DNA of 64,000 bases, from the NCBI GenBank assembly GCA_026936325.1, contig JAPTHN010000015.1, positions 6,844,767-6,908,766 on the forward strand. The letters are read 5' to 3'. Below the pieces are notes generated by a model. That model was given only the letters and a program-made list of their open reading frames with translations. It did not search any database and was not told the origin of the DNA. This stretch comes from Platynereis dumerilii. Its lineage: Eukaryota; Annelida; Polychaeta; Phyllodocida; Nereididae. Positions 24,301-36,149 of this stretch are shown one piece after another; position 1 is the first letter of the stretch; each line of letters opens with the position of its first letter. The translations under genes were made by a program, and so were the position numbers.

Positions 24301-25985
24301 AATTGTTTCCACTGTCAAAGGGAGTGTTCTAAAATGGTTATTTCAGGGGAATGTTATTTTTCTGTCTCTCTAGAAAGTTATTGTTTGCAGCAGATTGTGT
24401 GTGATGCTTATTTGATGTAATTTGAATAGGTTGCCAACTAAGAATGGCTGCTTTTCAAATCGGCACACCGATGCAGTGTCATTAGTGCTTGAAAATGTGT
24501 CTGAACTTCAGATTCAAGAGCTATTTTGAAAGTCAATCCGGAAAAAGTTCACCTGAGAAGCTGAATGCAGAACATTTACTGCAATAATTCATAAACTGAT
24601 TTTTCATGGAATGGTTTGACTATTTTTTTCTGTTTGTTCTGTAGCAGTGAAAAATTGCACTTAGTAATAGTCAAGACCCGTTTTTTGAAATAATTATCAT
24701 TTTGGCTAAATATTATTTAGTGGATTTCATATGCAATAAAGCATTGAGTGGCAGCAAGTGTTGCTCCATCAGAATAGGTCAGGATTGCCATCTAAGCAGC
24801 TGTTTGAGTTGCGCTATTATTCATAAGCCATCTTCCAGGTGGCTGGTCTCGATCAAAGTCTTTTTTCTTGGGACCATGTCACTTGTGTTGCCAGCCTCTT
24901 AAACCTAATTTCCCCTTGACCTACTCGGATGAAATTGTTGGCAGCTGATTATCTTTTTCTATTAAAAGACATGTGTCCATGACCATCTATCTACAAATTA
25001 TCTTAGAATATACTTGACAAACCAAGTTCGTGGAGAGATTGTGTCACTTTTTGTGTGTATGACTGATGATAATAACACAGAATCTCTACAGCCTTCAAAT
25101 ATTAATTGATTGTGTGTAGGTGGTTATCTATTAGTTGTGGTTTTTCATCCATTTATGTGGAGAGTTTGGCTTTCAAGTGCTTTGTTCTTCCTTTTTGGCA
25201 AGACAATTTCCTGGTACTTAGCTCCAAGAGTGGCTATTTTCGGTGCCAAAATCAAACCTGCTAAAAACAGGGCAAAAATATTCATCATTTAGAAAATGTC
25301 AACTTGCCCTGTATGTGTTTAATACATGATGTATGATATAATGTCATGCATTGCTTACCGCTTTTTGCAGATCGATTGACAGTTCATTCAAAATAATTTC
25401 CATATTGCTGTCTGACTTCACCACATCATTGACAGTTATTTGTAAGTTTTACTGGTCATATTATTAGGTGAACACCTTAAATAGTTTAAGAGTGGGGTCC
25501 ATCAGTATTTTTTCTTCGTCTTCTCCCTTCTTTTCTTGTACTTGTATCTAAATTCTCCTTTTCGTTCTGTTGAGATGAAAGCTGTTTGTGTTTAGGGCTG
25601 CAATGTTTTAGCATTGTGCAGGACTTCAGTCCTTGTTACAGGAATTTAAACTTATCAAATTTCGAGATATTGTATTTTTGAATCAGTTTCTTGTACTGTC
25701 GTTCTAAATCAATCATCAGACAACAGTGGTGTCTTGGCCAAGTTGAGGTGCACTGAGACAATTATGAGCCTTGATAGGTGTTCCTTTTGGTCTTCCTATT
25801 AAGCATATGTCATGCAGGTGAAGGAGGAGCAAGTAAAAAAGAAAACCAACAGGATACATGTAACTGTAAAACCATTTCTCCTCATATGGAGGCATGGCCA
25901 TTTTTGAACTGCTGATAAAAGCTTAGCAAAAAGCTAGTTGTATTTTATGCCATTTTATCTTCTAGGGCCTGTTATCGGTTGCGTA
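21395..25985. repeat. Repeat unit 4
   Basis: Full order at its start: 'gaggaacgaagctagg' (21400), 'ataatggcacat' (21636), 'ccacatagttctt' (22709), 'gttgttcaaaacttg' (23033), 'gcttctggatcc' (23310), 'ccaggtggctgg' (24836), 'gcagatcgattg' (25366), 'gtcttggccaag' (25729). After the last landmark it jumps straight to the 'ataatggcac' block of unit 5, skipping the part present at 20556-21394 in unit 3. Interrupted by the insertion at 21834-22562. Confidence 0.65.
21834..22562. mobile_element. 729-bp insertion flanked by TTA (possible Harbinger-like)
   Basis: The paralog at about 30034-30049 reads 'gatatttactttgattt' without interruption. Here TTA is present on both sides (21831-21833 and 22563-22565). 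The ends are weakly inverted (ACTAGCAGGAGGCTAG against ACTAGATGAAGGCTAA, 12 of 16 matching). A 3-bp TTA duplication would fit PIF/Harbinger, but the ends are too degenerate to be sure. No coding capacity. Confidence 0.45.
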
Positions 25986-28900
25986 TCCTTTAACGGTTAT
26001 ACATAATGGCACACCTCCATCGGAGCATGTTTGGATAACAATGAAACATGCATTTTGCGATCCTTTCACTTAGTAAAAGCTGTCTTTTATCTATCCATAA
26101 AGCCTTTGTTCCATGCTGTTATCTCTTCTTTGACATTAAGCTTACCTATACCACCATCCTTGTGTTATGTCACAAAATACACGTGTATTATATTTTATAG
26201 CATTATAGATACTTCGATTTATTTTTATTTCTCTCTGGACTTACTGACCGAATCTTGATTGTCCAGCCAATTTTTGATTTCTTGCTAATGACCATAGCAA
26301 AAATGACTAAGGTTTGTGGTTATATTAGAATGGACTAAATAGAGCTCTCCCAAATCTCCTTGAACCATGTAGTTCTTATCAACCAGCTTACCTCCGCCTA
26401 TCATGATTACAACCATTTTTCATCAACAGACATCTCTTGAAAAGATCGTTTGCACGGATGTAACAGTTCCAGGTCATTTTGATGTCAGAACCGAGTTTTG
26501 AGCGAAGATTAAACCAAGTCTTCTTGCACTTGTCCTTGGCTTGATTTGAGCATTAATCATTTGAATTGTTGCTACCATTTTCTGGTTCCTTGCCTTCTTT
26601 GTACATTGTACTTGTTTCTAGTTTCGCTTTTATGTTGTATTTCTTTCATCTTTTGTGAAGTCCTGATTTGAATTTATTTTCTGTCAATATCAATTTGTCG
26701 CCTTCTTACCAACTTGCACTTCTTTGTCATGCTATTTTCTTTGTCTCAGATCTGTGTCTGCTATCTTCTGCTTCCATTTTAGTCTCTATCTTTTTGTAGT
26801 TTGGCTTTTTCAGTTATTTTTGTGCCTCTAATAAAAGCCGTTACCTTGTTACAATTCTACGGTCATTATTACTATTTCAAATCATGTGCTTGGATTGATT
26901 ATTTTCTGCTCTTGTTTGCCCAATGTCATTTTTGGTCCCTTATACATATGCGTAATTATATCCACTGTCAAAAGGAGTGTTCTAAAAATAGTTATTTAAG
27001 AAAAAAAGGTTTTCTTTCTGCCCTAAGCTATTTTGAAAGTCAATCTGGGAAGTGTTCACTGCAGAAACGAAATGCAGAATGTTTGCACCGATAATTGATT
27101 GTTTCCTCGTAGAATTGTTTGCCCCAAATTTTCTGTTCGTTCACAAGCTGTGAAGAATTTGCACTTTGTAATAGTCAGACAAGTGTTCTAATAATTATCA
27201 TTTTTGCTTAATATCATTAAGTGAATTTCGTATGCAGCACATGCAGTTCAATCAGAATAGGTCACAAATGCCACCCAAGCAGCTGTTTGAGTTTCTTTGT
27301 TATTCATAAGCCAGCTTCCAGGTGGCTAGTCCCTATCGAAGTCTTTATTCTTGGGACCCCGTCACCTGTGATGCCTGCCTCTTGAACCTAATTTCCCCTT
27401 GACCTGTTTCTGATGAAATGTTTGGCAGCTGATCATCTTGTTCTAATAAAAGTATTGCGCCCTGGACCATCTATCTAAAAATTATCTTAGAATAAATTTG
27501 ACAAAAGAAGTGGAAAGATTGCATCACTTTTTGTGTGTGATTATATCACAGAATCTCTTCAGCCTTCAAATATTAATTGATTATGTGTAGGTGGTTATCA
27601 AATAGTTGTGGTTTTTTTACCCAATTAGGCGGAGAATTTGGCTGTCATTTGCTTTGTTCTTCCATTTTGGCAAGACAATTTCCTGGCACTTAGCTCCAAG
27701 AGTGGCTATTTTGGGTGTCATTATGCCATGGTCGGGAAATCAAGCCAACTGCAAAAATATTCTTTCATGAGGAAATATCACCTTCAGTGCATGTGCAAAG
27801 GTGTTTGATTCATGGTGTATGATATAATGTCATGCATTGCTTCCTGCTTTTTGCAGATTGATTGGCGGTCCATTCAAAATAATTTCCTTATTGCTATCTG
27901 ACTGCACCATATCATTGACAGTTATTTGTGAGTTTTACTGATCTTATTATCCGATGAACACCTTAAATAGTTTGAGAGTTGGCTCCATCTGTAAGACTGT
28001 ATTATTGTCATACCCTTGCATTCTCACATGCTATTCTCACTCAATCTTCAGAAAATAAAGTGAAAACAGCGGTGTCCTGGCCAAGTTGTGGGACACTCAG
28101 ACGATTATGAGCTTTTATAGATGTTCCTTTCAATCTCCCTATTAAGCACACCATGTACGTATATGCATAAAGGCAGGTAAAGGAGGAGGAAAGAACTAAC
28201 AAGAAAGACAACAGGATATTGCTTCAAAGAGCTATTTAGAAATCTGTCCAAATATCATTCTTGTTATCTGTTTTATAAGCCTTCTTTACGTCTTGTCTCA
28301 ATATAGTCTTCAGTTCAGTCTTTGCCTTGGGATGCAGTGAGATGTAAGCAGATGCTTGGATCTTATCCGTCAATCTCATTCACAGAGCACTGGAATTTCC
28401 AAATGACCAGGTTTTTTCATTTCCTATCTTAGATTGCTCTTTTTCCGCTCTGCCTTTGATTAGCTGAATAGGTTCCACACTTGTTCCCTTCATATGCTGG
28501 CAATCTATGAACAAGGACGTTATCTTATATAACCAAGAGTTAGGTCCCACCGTGGCATTACCCACCTTATGTGTTATCTGCATCTTTTCATTCTCTTCCT
28601 AGGTATTGTACGGGATTGTATTGATCAACGCTACACACGTTTTCCTTAAGTAGTTAAGTCGTTTTACTGATATTGTGTCAATACTCATCAGTTCATCTCC
28701 TTTTGTCTCATCTGATCCCATCTCATCTTATTTCATCTGGGGTGCCCAAAAAACAAACTTTTAAGTTTCTCTGGGTACCCCTCCAACAAACTACTGTTTA
28801 CTACTTTCATGATTTTGTTATGCTGTAATGTTATGCTTTGTTGGTAAAATAAACTATCTATCTATCTATCTATCTATCTGTCTATGTTGAAGATCAGTCA

Positions 28901-29579
28901 GATAACTAGTGTTAATTAACTGAGCTCAAGTTGTAACGTGACTACAATTCTTTTTACTAGTAACCCTGTTATAAGAAAAGTTATAGGAGTTAACCATATT
29001 AGGATAGCTGTGTTAAGTGTTGATACAACCTGGTACAGGGGAGAGGGAGTTAAGCTCAGTCTGCAGTTTTGATCGCCCTTCAACACACTGTCCTCCTTCT
29101 GTCCTAATGACCCTACCAATTCTGTACATACACTCATACAGGCCATTAAGCCCCAATCGTCCGTACATCCATTCCCTCTCCCTTTAATAATCAACATTCC
29201 AGAAGATATAATAGAAAGCATATATTTGGATTGTCCTGCCTGCTGAAATGTGTCTTACAAATGACTGGGATAAATAGACAGAGAGATCATCATTTATCCC
29301 TTTGTGTGTGTAAGATACTGTGTATCCGTTATATTCCCACTGTGATGATCATAGATGGTATGGATATAGAAAAGGTGGATGTAACATTAATTTGAACTTG
29401 TAGCACAGGCTATGCAAAGTGGTTTAGTATTGTCGTTGCCAAATAAGAATTTAATATTTGAACAAGAAAGTAGATGTGCCACTAAATTAAAAGATGCTTT
29501 TAGAGGTAGAAAAAAAAGTTATTTTAAGAGCATCACGACCTGCAGTATGCATGCGCCAAGTTTATGATTGATAGTATGA
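25986..29579. repeat. Repeat unit 5 (short type)
   Basis: It starts with the 'ataatggcacac' block (26003), then 'ccatgtagttctt' (26365) and a block shared with 30570-30730 ('atctgtgtctgct'). From 26951 it is the near twin of 7263-15594, without the two TTAA insertions but with its own retroposon tail at 28683-28885. It supplies the empty sites for both TTAA elements. Confidence 0.7.
28683..28885 (+). mobile_element. Truncated retroposon 3' end with (TATC)n tail
   Basis: Unit 2 reads 'gtgtcaatgttgaagatcag' at about 8985-9004. Here 203 bp are inserted after 'gtgtcaat'. The insert ends with 'aataaact' followed by (ATCT)n, the pattern of a LINE or SINE 3' end with a tetranucleotide tail. The body ('catctcatcttatttcatc', 'gggtacccct') has no coding content. 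A clear target duplication is not visible. Confidence 0.6.
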
Positions 29580-30851
29580 TGAACGAGGCTAGTGTTCATC
29601 TTCATTGTTTACACAAACTTGGTGGTTGTTTAGCATGTTCCTTTTTGTCATTCATAATGTGCTATCATCCAGATTCATCCTGTTTTATCTAAAATATGCA
29701 AAATTAATGATTTTTGTTTTTGTTTTTAGAGCTCCTCTTTTTGAACTGCTGATATGAGCTTAGCAAAAAGCTAGTCATGTTTTACGCCATTTTATCTTCA
29801 AAGGCTGCTACCAGTTGCGTATCCGTTAATGGTTATACATAATGGCACATCTCCGTTGGAGCATATTTGGATAACAATGAAACATGCATTTTATGATGCT
29901 TTCACTCGAGCATTAGTAAAAGCTGTCTTTTATCTATCCATAAAGCTGCTATTCCATGCTGTTGTCTCTTCTCTGATATTAAGCCTACCTGTACCACCGT
30001 CCTTCTATTATGTCACAAATTACATGTGTGTGATATTTACTTTGATTTATTTTTATTTGTCTTGACTTGGTTACCAAATCTTGATTTTCCAGCCAAATTT
30101 TGATTACCTGTCAATGTCCGAGAGACTTTAACAATTGCGGAAAGATGTGGTAATGTTAGAATGGAATGCTCCAAAATCTCCTCGAACCACATAGTTCTTA
30201 TCAACCGGTTTACCTCTGCCACCTTAGTTTTTAAAAAGTCATTTTTCAGCAACAATCATATCTTCAAAAGGTCTTTGCAAAGCCTTAGCAGTTACAGGTC
30301 ATGCCAATTTCAGAACCGAGTTGAGCTCAAGTTAAACCAAGTCTGCTTGCACTTGTCCTTGGCTTGATTTGAGCATTAATCATTGGAATTGTTGCCACCA
30401 TTTACTGGTTCCTTGCCTTCTTTGTACTTGTTTCTAGTTTCTCTTTTATGTTGTATTTCTTTCATCCTTTGTGAAGTCCTGATTTGAATTTATTTTCTGT
30501 CAATGTCAATTTGTCGCCTTTTCACCAACTTTCACTTCTTTGTCATGCCATTTTCTACCTATTTCTTTGTCTTAGATCTGTGTCTGCTCGTCTTTTGCTT
30601 CTATTTTAGTCCCTGTCTCATTGTAATAAGGCTTTTTCAGTTATTTTTGTGCCTCTAATAAAAGCTTTCTCCTTGTATTAGCTCCTCTGTCGCTTTGTTG
30701 CAATTCTGTCATTACTGTTTAGAGTCATAGCATGCTTGTTGTGTGAACTAACCAGATATTATATTTACTTGATTAGTAGCCATATATCTTTTACTTAGAG
30801 ATTCATTGAGGCAGGCCTGTATTTGAGGCATTCACTTGTTAGATGCCCAAG

Positions 30852-31140
30852 CGTCGGACCTGAATGTCTGAGTGGTTACTGTCCAGGCCTGCTCCGCTGA
30901 AGGCCTTTTCCTACTTAGGTTGTGAACCCTGGGGTGTGGAACCCAAACTTTCCACTCTGGACATTCATGAGCTAAATCCCAGCTGGATGTTGTTTGGATG
31001 AGACAATAAATTGGCAGCCCCTTCTATCACTGTCTATGCTTGGCAAGTAAAAGATCCCCGGGCCTCTCTTGGGGTAAATGTGTGTCATGTTGAGGATTCC
31101 CACTCTCTCAACAATCCATCCTTGTGAGTGCCAAGAACTT
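30852..31140 (+). mobile_element. Diverged copy of the tRNA-derived SINE
   Basis: The A box (TGTCTGAGTGGTTACTG, about 30864-30880) and the body follow the SINE at 18732: 'cctgctccgctgaagg', 'catgagctaaatccc', 'agctggatgttgtttggatg' and 'ggcaagtaaaagatcc' appear in the same order. The B box is degraded (GTTGTGAACCC) and the (TATC)n tail is missing, so this copy is older. Confidence 0.75.
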
Positions 31141-31518
31141 CATATGAAAATCATATGACGCCTTTTGCATTAAAAAAATTATTTCCTCTTGTGGATCTTT
31201 CCTCCTGTCCCATAATCCAAATTCCACTCTTGGTTCTCTTTATCCTATTTTTTTCATTTAAACCCTTTTACGTATTTCATGTATTGTAAATGCGTGAACA
31301 CAGCACTCAATTGTAAACTATACATCTGTCGTTTGGACACACAAGATTGATTTATAGATTCTGCCCATGAGTTAGAAGCTTACGCATTATTTTATTCCAC
31401 CGATTGACACAATAAAAAATTGAGATTTCAGCTTTTCCCCCATCCTCCTGTCCCACCTTAGAAGAAGTACCTCAAGATAATCCGAGAACCGAAAAATCAA
31501 GTGAGCCCGGCCTTATAG

Positions 31519-31775
31519 TAGGGCTGCACGATAATAGGCTGATATGCGATAACTATGTTTTATATGGCGATATCGATAGATTATGCGATAAATTCAAAAG
31601 CAAGAGATTTACCTGTAAACTCAAAAATTGTAGCAAAAAGTGAAAAGAAATTCCAATTCTTGGGCATAAATGCAGATATTTTTTATAATTTATTTATCGC
31701 CCCTTCGTGTGATAGCATTATCGCCCTACTTTATGTCGCAATAACAATAAATTTGCGATTAATAATGCAGTCCTA
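31519..31775. mobile_element. hAT-type MITE with perfect 8-bp target duplication
   Basis: CCTTATAG flanks both sides (31511-31518 and 31776-31783). The ends are inverted: TAGGGCTGCACGATAAT on the left, and TAGGACTGCATTATTAA reading inward from the right. An 8-bp duplication with TAGGGCTG-type ends is characteristic of hAT elements. At 257 bp with no coding region it is non-autonomous. Confidence 0.8.
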
Positions 31776-32563
31776 CCTTATAGACAAGTGCCATTCTTGA
31801 ACTCGCAGTATCGTTCTTAAGTTGTTACTCAATCGTCAGACATAGAGGCAAAGCAATGTCCTTGCTCAGACCTCAGACACTTAGACAGATATGAGCCTTT
31901 AGATGTCCCTTTTTTATGTGTTGAATATATATGTGTATAGGCAGGTGGTGGAGGAGGAAATAACTGGAGTACACTGAAGAAAAAGGCAACAGGATGTTGC
32001 TTCAAAGAGCTTTTTAGAAATCTGTCAAAATATCATGCATATTTTATATGGGTTTTTAAAGCCTTCTTAATGTCTTGTCGCAATAGTCTTTTAACTGGGT
32101 CGGTGCCATGACAGGCAACAGGATGCTCGCAGATGCTCAGATCTTGTCTGTCAGATTTTGTTCAAAAAGAAGGAATTTCCAAGTGACCAGGTATTCCATT
32201 TCCTCTATCAGATTCTTCTTTAAAACTCAATGTCTGGCATGTTTTTCCCATGTACAACCAATCTGGTTATGCAAGATAAAATCTTCTGGCAATGTCGACT
32301 TAGTCTACGCCTGCGCTTTTTTAAACAGAAATATGGACCAGCACCTTTTCAAATGTAAAATTCATGTCCAATTGTAATTCACCTAGATATCAGACACACT
32401 GAGACACAGCAATACTTTGTTGTATCATATAATTGCTTGGATCAATTGATCTATCCGTCATGATATATCAATCTTGCTGGCTATGTATGCATGGTATAGC
32501 GCCATGGGGCTACACAAATAATAGTGATAGTTGTGAAAAATGAAGTAACCTTTACCAGTGCAG

Positions 32564-32614
32564 AATACGATACGATACGATAATAATTTATTGTCGTATC
32601 GTATCGTATCGTAT
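32564..32614. repeat. (GATAC)n hairpin
   Basis: A run of ATACG pentamers is followed by an AT-rich loop and the inverted CGTAT run. Together they form an almost perfect hairpin of about 50 bp. Confidence 0.75.
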
Positions 32615-33235
32615 ATATTATATGTACATCTAATATAAAGCAAGTGCTTTTATGGTCATTGAGGTTGTATTTTTATTATTATTATTAGGGCATTCTGCCC
32701 TATTGTTATTGGTCTTCTCTGGAATCTTGTGGACACATTTTGAGACAAAATACTGCATCAATTTCATTCAAACTTTGCACACGGGATTTAATTTGGCCAA
32801 GATTGTGTTGATCAACTTCACAGGAACATGCACACGGTCTAAATACCATTTTAGAGACCCAGGAAAACCAGCCAAGAAAACTGGAAATTAAGAGGGAGTC
32901 CTGTGATGTCATTGAGGGGCTACCCCACCACAGATCTATTTATAGTTCACTGAGAATTTGTCAAAACAACAAGAGGTCAGCAATTAGGACAAAACACCAC
33001 TGCATGCTCATCAATGTGTTGATACCTTGTTTGCCCTATCATGTAGTAGGAACGGTTATAAGATAACCAGGACTTCGGATCAGTAGTTAGATGATGTGCA
33101 GAATACCCTTTAAAGTGCCTTGTGCACGTTATTTTTAATATTGAAGTATGAGCGTTACATAAAGCATGTAGAATGAAGCAACATTCTGCAATCTGGATAA
33201 CTACTCCTTGTTGAATCAGGGTATATACCGTTAAT
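32615..33235. other. Unclassified noncoding stretch
   Basis: No repeat shared with the rest of the window was recognised here. Short frames (79 codons plus, 91 codons minus) have no domain signature. Confidence 0.3.
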
Positions 33236-33655
33236 TCAATTTTCAATTTCATGTTGAATATTGAAATAATGGATTTTGACTCAAAATCCTATTTTCCATT
33301 TTCATATTGAAAAATGAAATATTGGATTTTGACTCAAAATCCTATTTTATGTTTTCATAATGAATAATGAAATATTGGATTTTAACCCAAAATCCAATTT
33401 TCTGTTTTCCAATGCTCATATTGAAAAAACGAAATATTGGATTTTGACCCAAAATCCCATTTTTCATTTCCACATTGAAAAATGAAATATTGGATTTTAA
33501 CCCAAAATCCTATTTTCTGTTTTCCAATGTTCATATCGAATAATGAAATATTGGATTTTGATCCAAAATCCTATTTTCTGTTTTCCAATGTTCACATTGA
33601 AAAATGAAATATTGAAAAAATATTGGATTTTAACTCAATTTTCAAATGTTGAGTA
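33236..33655. repeat. ~53-61-bp tandem repeat with an internal palindrome
   Basis: About seven copies start with 'attgaaaaatgaaatattgg'-like sequence, near 33254, 33306, 33360, 33420, 33474, 33535 and 33596. Most units contain GGATTTTGACTCAAAATCC or a one- or two-base variant, a 19-nt inverted repeat, so each can fold as a hairpin. Confidence 0.8.
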
Positions 33656-35046
33656 AGAAATGTGCGCCTTATGGCACAAAATAAGACATACGAGGATATT
33701 TTGGCTTCCTGGAGAGACCTGGGCATAACAGAGTGGAGGGTCAGCGGCAAATATCCGCAAATACTGCAGTGATTATTAATTTATGGGATAAATCCTCGCA
33801 GTGGCTGCCTGTCAGAAGAAATGGTGGACGAAACTGTTGAGCAGGCAATTTCAGATATGATGAACTAATGATATTAGACTTATAAGGTCACCATAGGCAT
33901 ATTTTGTGGGGAGTCAGGGGGGCCTCAGCCCATAGGCGTACGGGAGGGGGGCAGGGGATGGCGATAGCCCCCCCAAAAGTTCGGGAGACAGTAAGATTCC
34001 GGCAAAAAGGCTAACAAATTTTGGCAGATGATTAAATAAACAATTTTGAAAATTAATGATTTCCAGGCAATTTAATTTGAAATGGTTTTAAATCTAGATC
34101 TTGAAATCGGGTAAATGCCGCTGGCCTCCCCCTTAAATATGCGCGCTCCGTACGCCTATGCCGTTGGCCTCCCCCACCAAATCAGCGCGTTTCGCAGAGG
34201 AGGGGGGCTGTGACTATTTTGCCCTGAAATTTTAACATGGTACGGATCTGACCAGGGCAGAGGATTTGCCCTGATATTGGTTAAGATTTGCCCTGATGTA
34301 CTATTATACAGGTGTCGATATACTATAACAAATCAACCCACGTCAGGGTCACTGAGTAGCAATATCATTAGCTGTTGTGTGAATTAATATCACTCGAGTC
34401 CACAGTTATACAGTGGAATAGATAAGATATACAATGGAATAGATAAGGTGTTCATATTTATCATATAAGTGATTTTAGTTCATTGTTAATTGATGTTTGT
34501 GAAGGTTTCATGAAATTGAACTGGTTTTGAGCAGTGTACAAAGTGTGGTGTGATCTATTCAAACTGATGCACCTTTTTACAATTAGGCCTTCCTCTTTTT
34601 CTTGGGGGGGGGGGGGCGCTATGAATTAAAAAAAAAAAAAAGTTTGTTTCCATTTGGCACTGAAAAATAAGTTTGTTCAGCATATGAAAATAAAAATGTT
34701 TTTTTTTCCACCTGCAGCTGGGGTACCGTAATGTTAAAATAGCACTAAAAAAGTTTGTTGCTTGTTTGCAAGCGAAAAATTGTATTCGTGTATGTTTAAG
34801 AGCGAAAAAAAAGTTCATCCTGGGGATAAAATCCATAGTCCCCCCCAACTATCATCTGGTCTGCCCCCAATGATTTGATGACTGCTTCCATCAATGCTAT
34901 AGTGACCATTCAAAAATTACATGACTCTAAAATAGCTAATTTTTGACATCATCCCTCCTCCTACCTATAACAGCCTGTAACACAAGTCCATATCCCCCTT
35001 CCTGTTATGTAACATAACCTATAACCCCCGCCCCCTGCCCCGAGAA
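33656..35046. other. Unclassified noncoding DNA with a possible hAT-like MITE
   Basis: Matching inverted ends CATAGGCGTACGG lie at 33931 and (reversed) at 34148-34160, enclosing about 230 bp with poly(C)/poly(G) tracts next to the ends. A target duplication is not clear, so the MITE call is tentative. The remainder, including G and A homopolymer runs at 34604 and 34629, shows nothing coding. Confidence 0.35.
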
Positions 35047-35218
35047 GTATATTATTTCTGTCTGCACTCTGCAGTTCTGCAGAAATTTTGCAGTTCCGCA
35101 GCCGTTGTGTTGGAAGCAGCAGAATTCTGCAATTCCAAAAAAATCTGCAAAATTCTGCAGTTTCAAAAAAATCTGCAGGAAGCTGCAGAATTCTGCAGTT
35201 CTGCAGCTCCCTGCATGA
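35047..35218. repeat. CTGCAG-rich short repeat cluster
   Basis: Variants of 'ttctgcag' and 'ctgcagtt' recur many times, including two longer 'tctgcaaaattctgcag'-type units. The last part ('attctgcagttctgcagctcc' type) is also found at about 62655, in the right flank of the large satellite. Confidence 0.7.
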
Positions 35219-35339
35219 TTTCTGAACCTCTGTTACATCCTCCAGTTTTTTGCATCTGCCAAGTTCGGACCTCTTTGACCTACACAAAAATGATGGAGTG
35301 ATGACAGTGAGGGAGCCCAGCGGGATATAACACCTCGTA

Positions 35340-36120
35340 ACAGTGGGGCAACCCAGCAACCAATGGGGATACCCCAGGGATGAAGGATGCCCCAAGGGGG
35401 GCTCTACGGGGATACCGCAAGGGGCACCCAAGGTTTTGCCTTGGGTATCACAATGGATAGCCCGACCCTTGGGGTATCCCCCCGGGGTGCCTCCGCCTTT
35501 TGGGTATCCCCCTGGGGTGCCCCAACCTTGGAATATCCCCTGGGGGTGTCCCCAACCTTGGGGTATACCCTGAGTGTGCCCCATCCTTGGTATTTCCCCA
35601 GGGTTCCCCCACCCTCAGGTATCCCCGGGGGTGCCCCCACCCTTGGGGTATCCGCTTGAGGATGCCTCCACCGTTTGGGCAACCCTAGTGGTGCCCACAC
35701 ACTGGGGTATCCCCATGGGGGTGCCTCCATCCTAGGGTATCCCTTTGGGTATCCCTGGAGTGCCTGCACACCTGGGGTATTCACCAGGGGTGCCCCAAAC
35801 TTTGGGTATCCCCGGAGAAGCCCCAACACTTGGGGTATCCCCCGGGGGTGCCTCCAGCCTTGGGGTATCCCCTGGGTGTGCCCCCAGCCTTGGTGTATTC
35901 CCCGACGTTGCCTCGATCCTTGGGATATCCCCATGTGCCCTAACCCTTGGGGTATCCCCAGTGGTACCCCAAACCTAGGGGTATCCCTTGGGTGTGCCCC
36001 AACCTTGGGGTATCCCCTTCGTGGTCCTTGGCCTTAGGGTGTCCCCTGATTGTGCCCCAACCCTTGTATCCCGCAGGGGTACCCCCAACCTTTGGGTATC
36101 TCCCCCCCCTGGTAGCAGAG
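35340..36120. repeat. 30-bp G/C-rich minisatellite
   Basis: About 25 diverged copies of a 30-bp unit built on GGGGTATCCCC, then GGGGTGCCCC, then AACCTT. Because 30 is divisible by 3, all frames on both strands stay mostly open. This explains the overlapping Gly/Pro-rich frames of 60-176 codons here, none of which is a credible gene. Each unit holds two short G4/C4 inverted repeats and can form hairpins. Confidence 0.85.
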
Positions 36121-36149
36121 CACACCATTCTAGTTCATGATTTATGTAT

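Larger units (their letters stand above)
2060..32450. repeat. Tandem array of a ~5.8-kb noncoding unit
   Basis: Ordered landmarks recur head to tail. 'ggctagtgttcat' is near 15600, 21400 and 29590. 'ataatggcacat' is near 2440, 15845, 21636, 26003 and 29840. 'ttgttcaaaactt' is near 4107, 16749 and 23033. 'ttccaggtggct' is near 5790, 7632, 19107, 24834 and 27315. 'cagccttcaaatatt' is near 6040, 7880, 19350, 25090 and 27560. 'gatggtatggat' is near 15365, 21180 and 29350. Spacing between equivalent landmarks of full units is about 5.8 kb (for example 15600 to 21400). Some units lack the middle third. No conserved reading frame was found across copies. Confidence 0.8.
29580..32450. repeat. Repeat unit 6 (decaying end of the array)
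   Basis: The order is 'gaggctagtgttcatc' (29586), 'ataatggcacat' (29840), 'ccacatagttctt' (30187) and 'gagcattaatcattgg' (30371), then a SINE, a hAT MITE, and diverged 'cagacacttagac' (31867) and 'ttgtctgtcaga' (32142) landmarks. After about 32450 no further unit landmarks are recognised. Confidence 0.6.

Noticed and set aside
33931-34160. Firm hAT element call
   Set aside because: Inverted CATAGGCGTACGG ends are clear, but no 8-bp target duplication could be aligned; kept only as a possibility.
35404-35934. Gly/Pro-rich frames on both strands
   Set aside because: Produced by a 30-bp minisatellite whose period is a multiple of 3.
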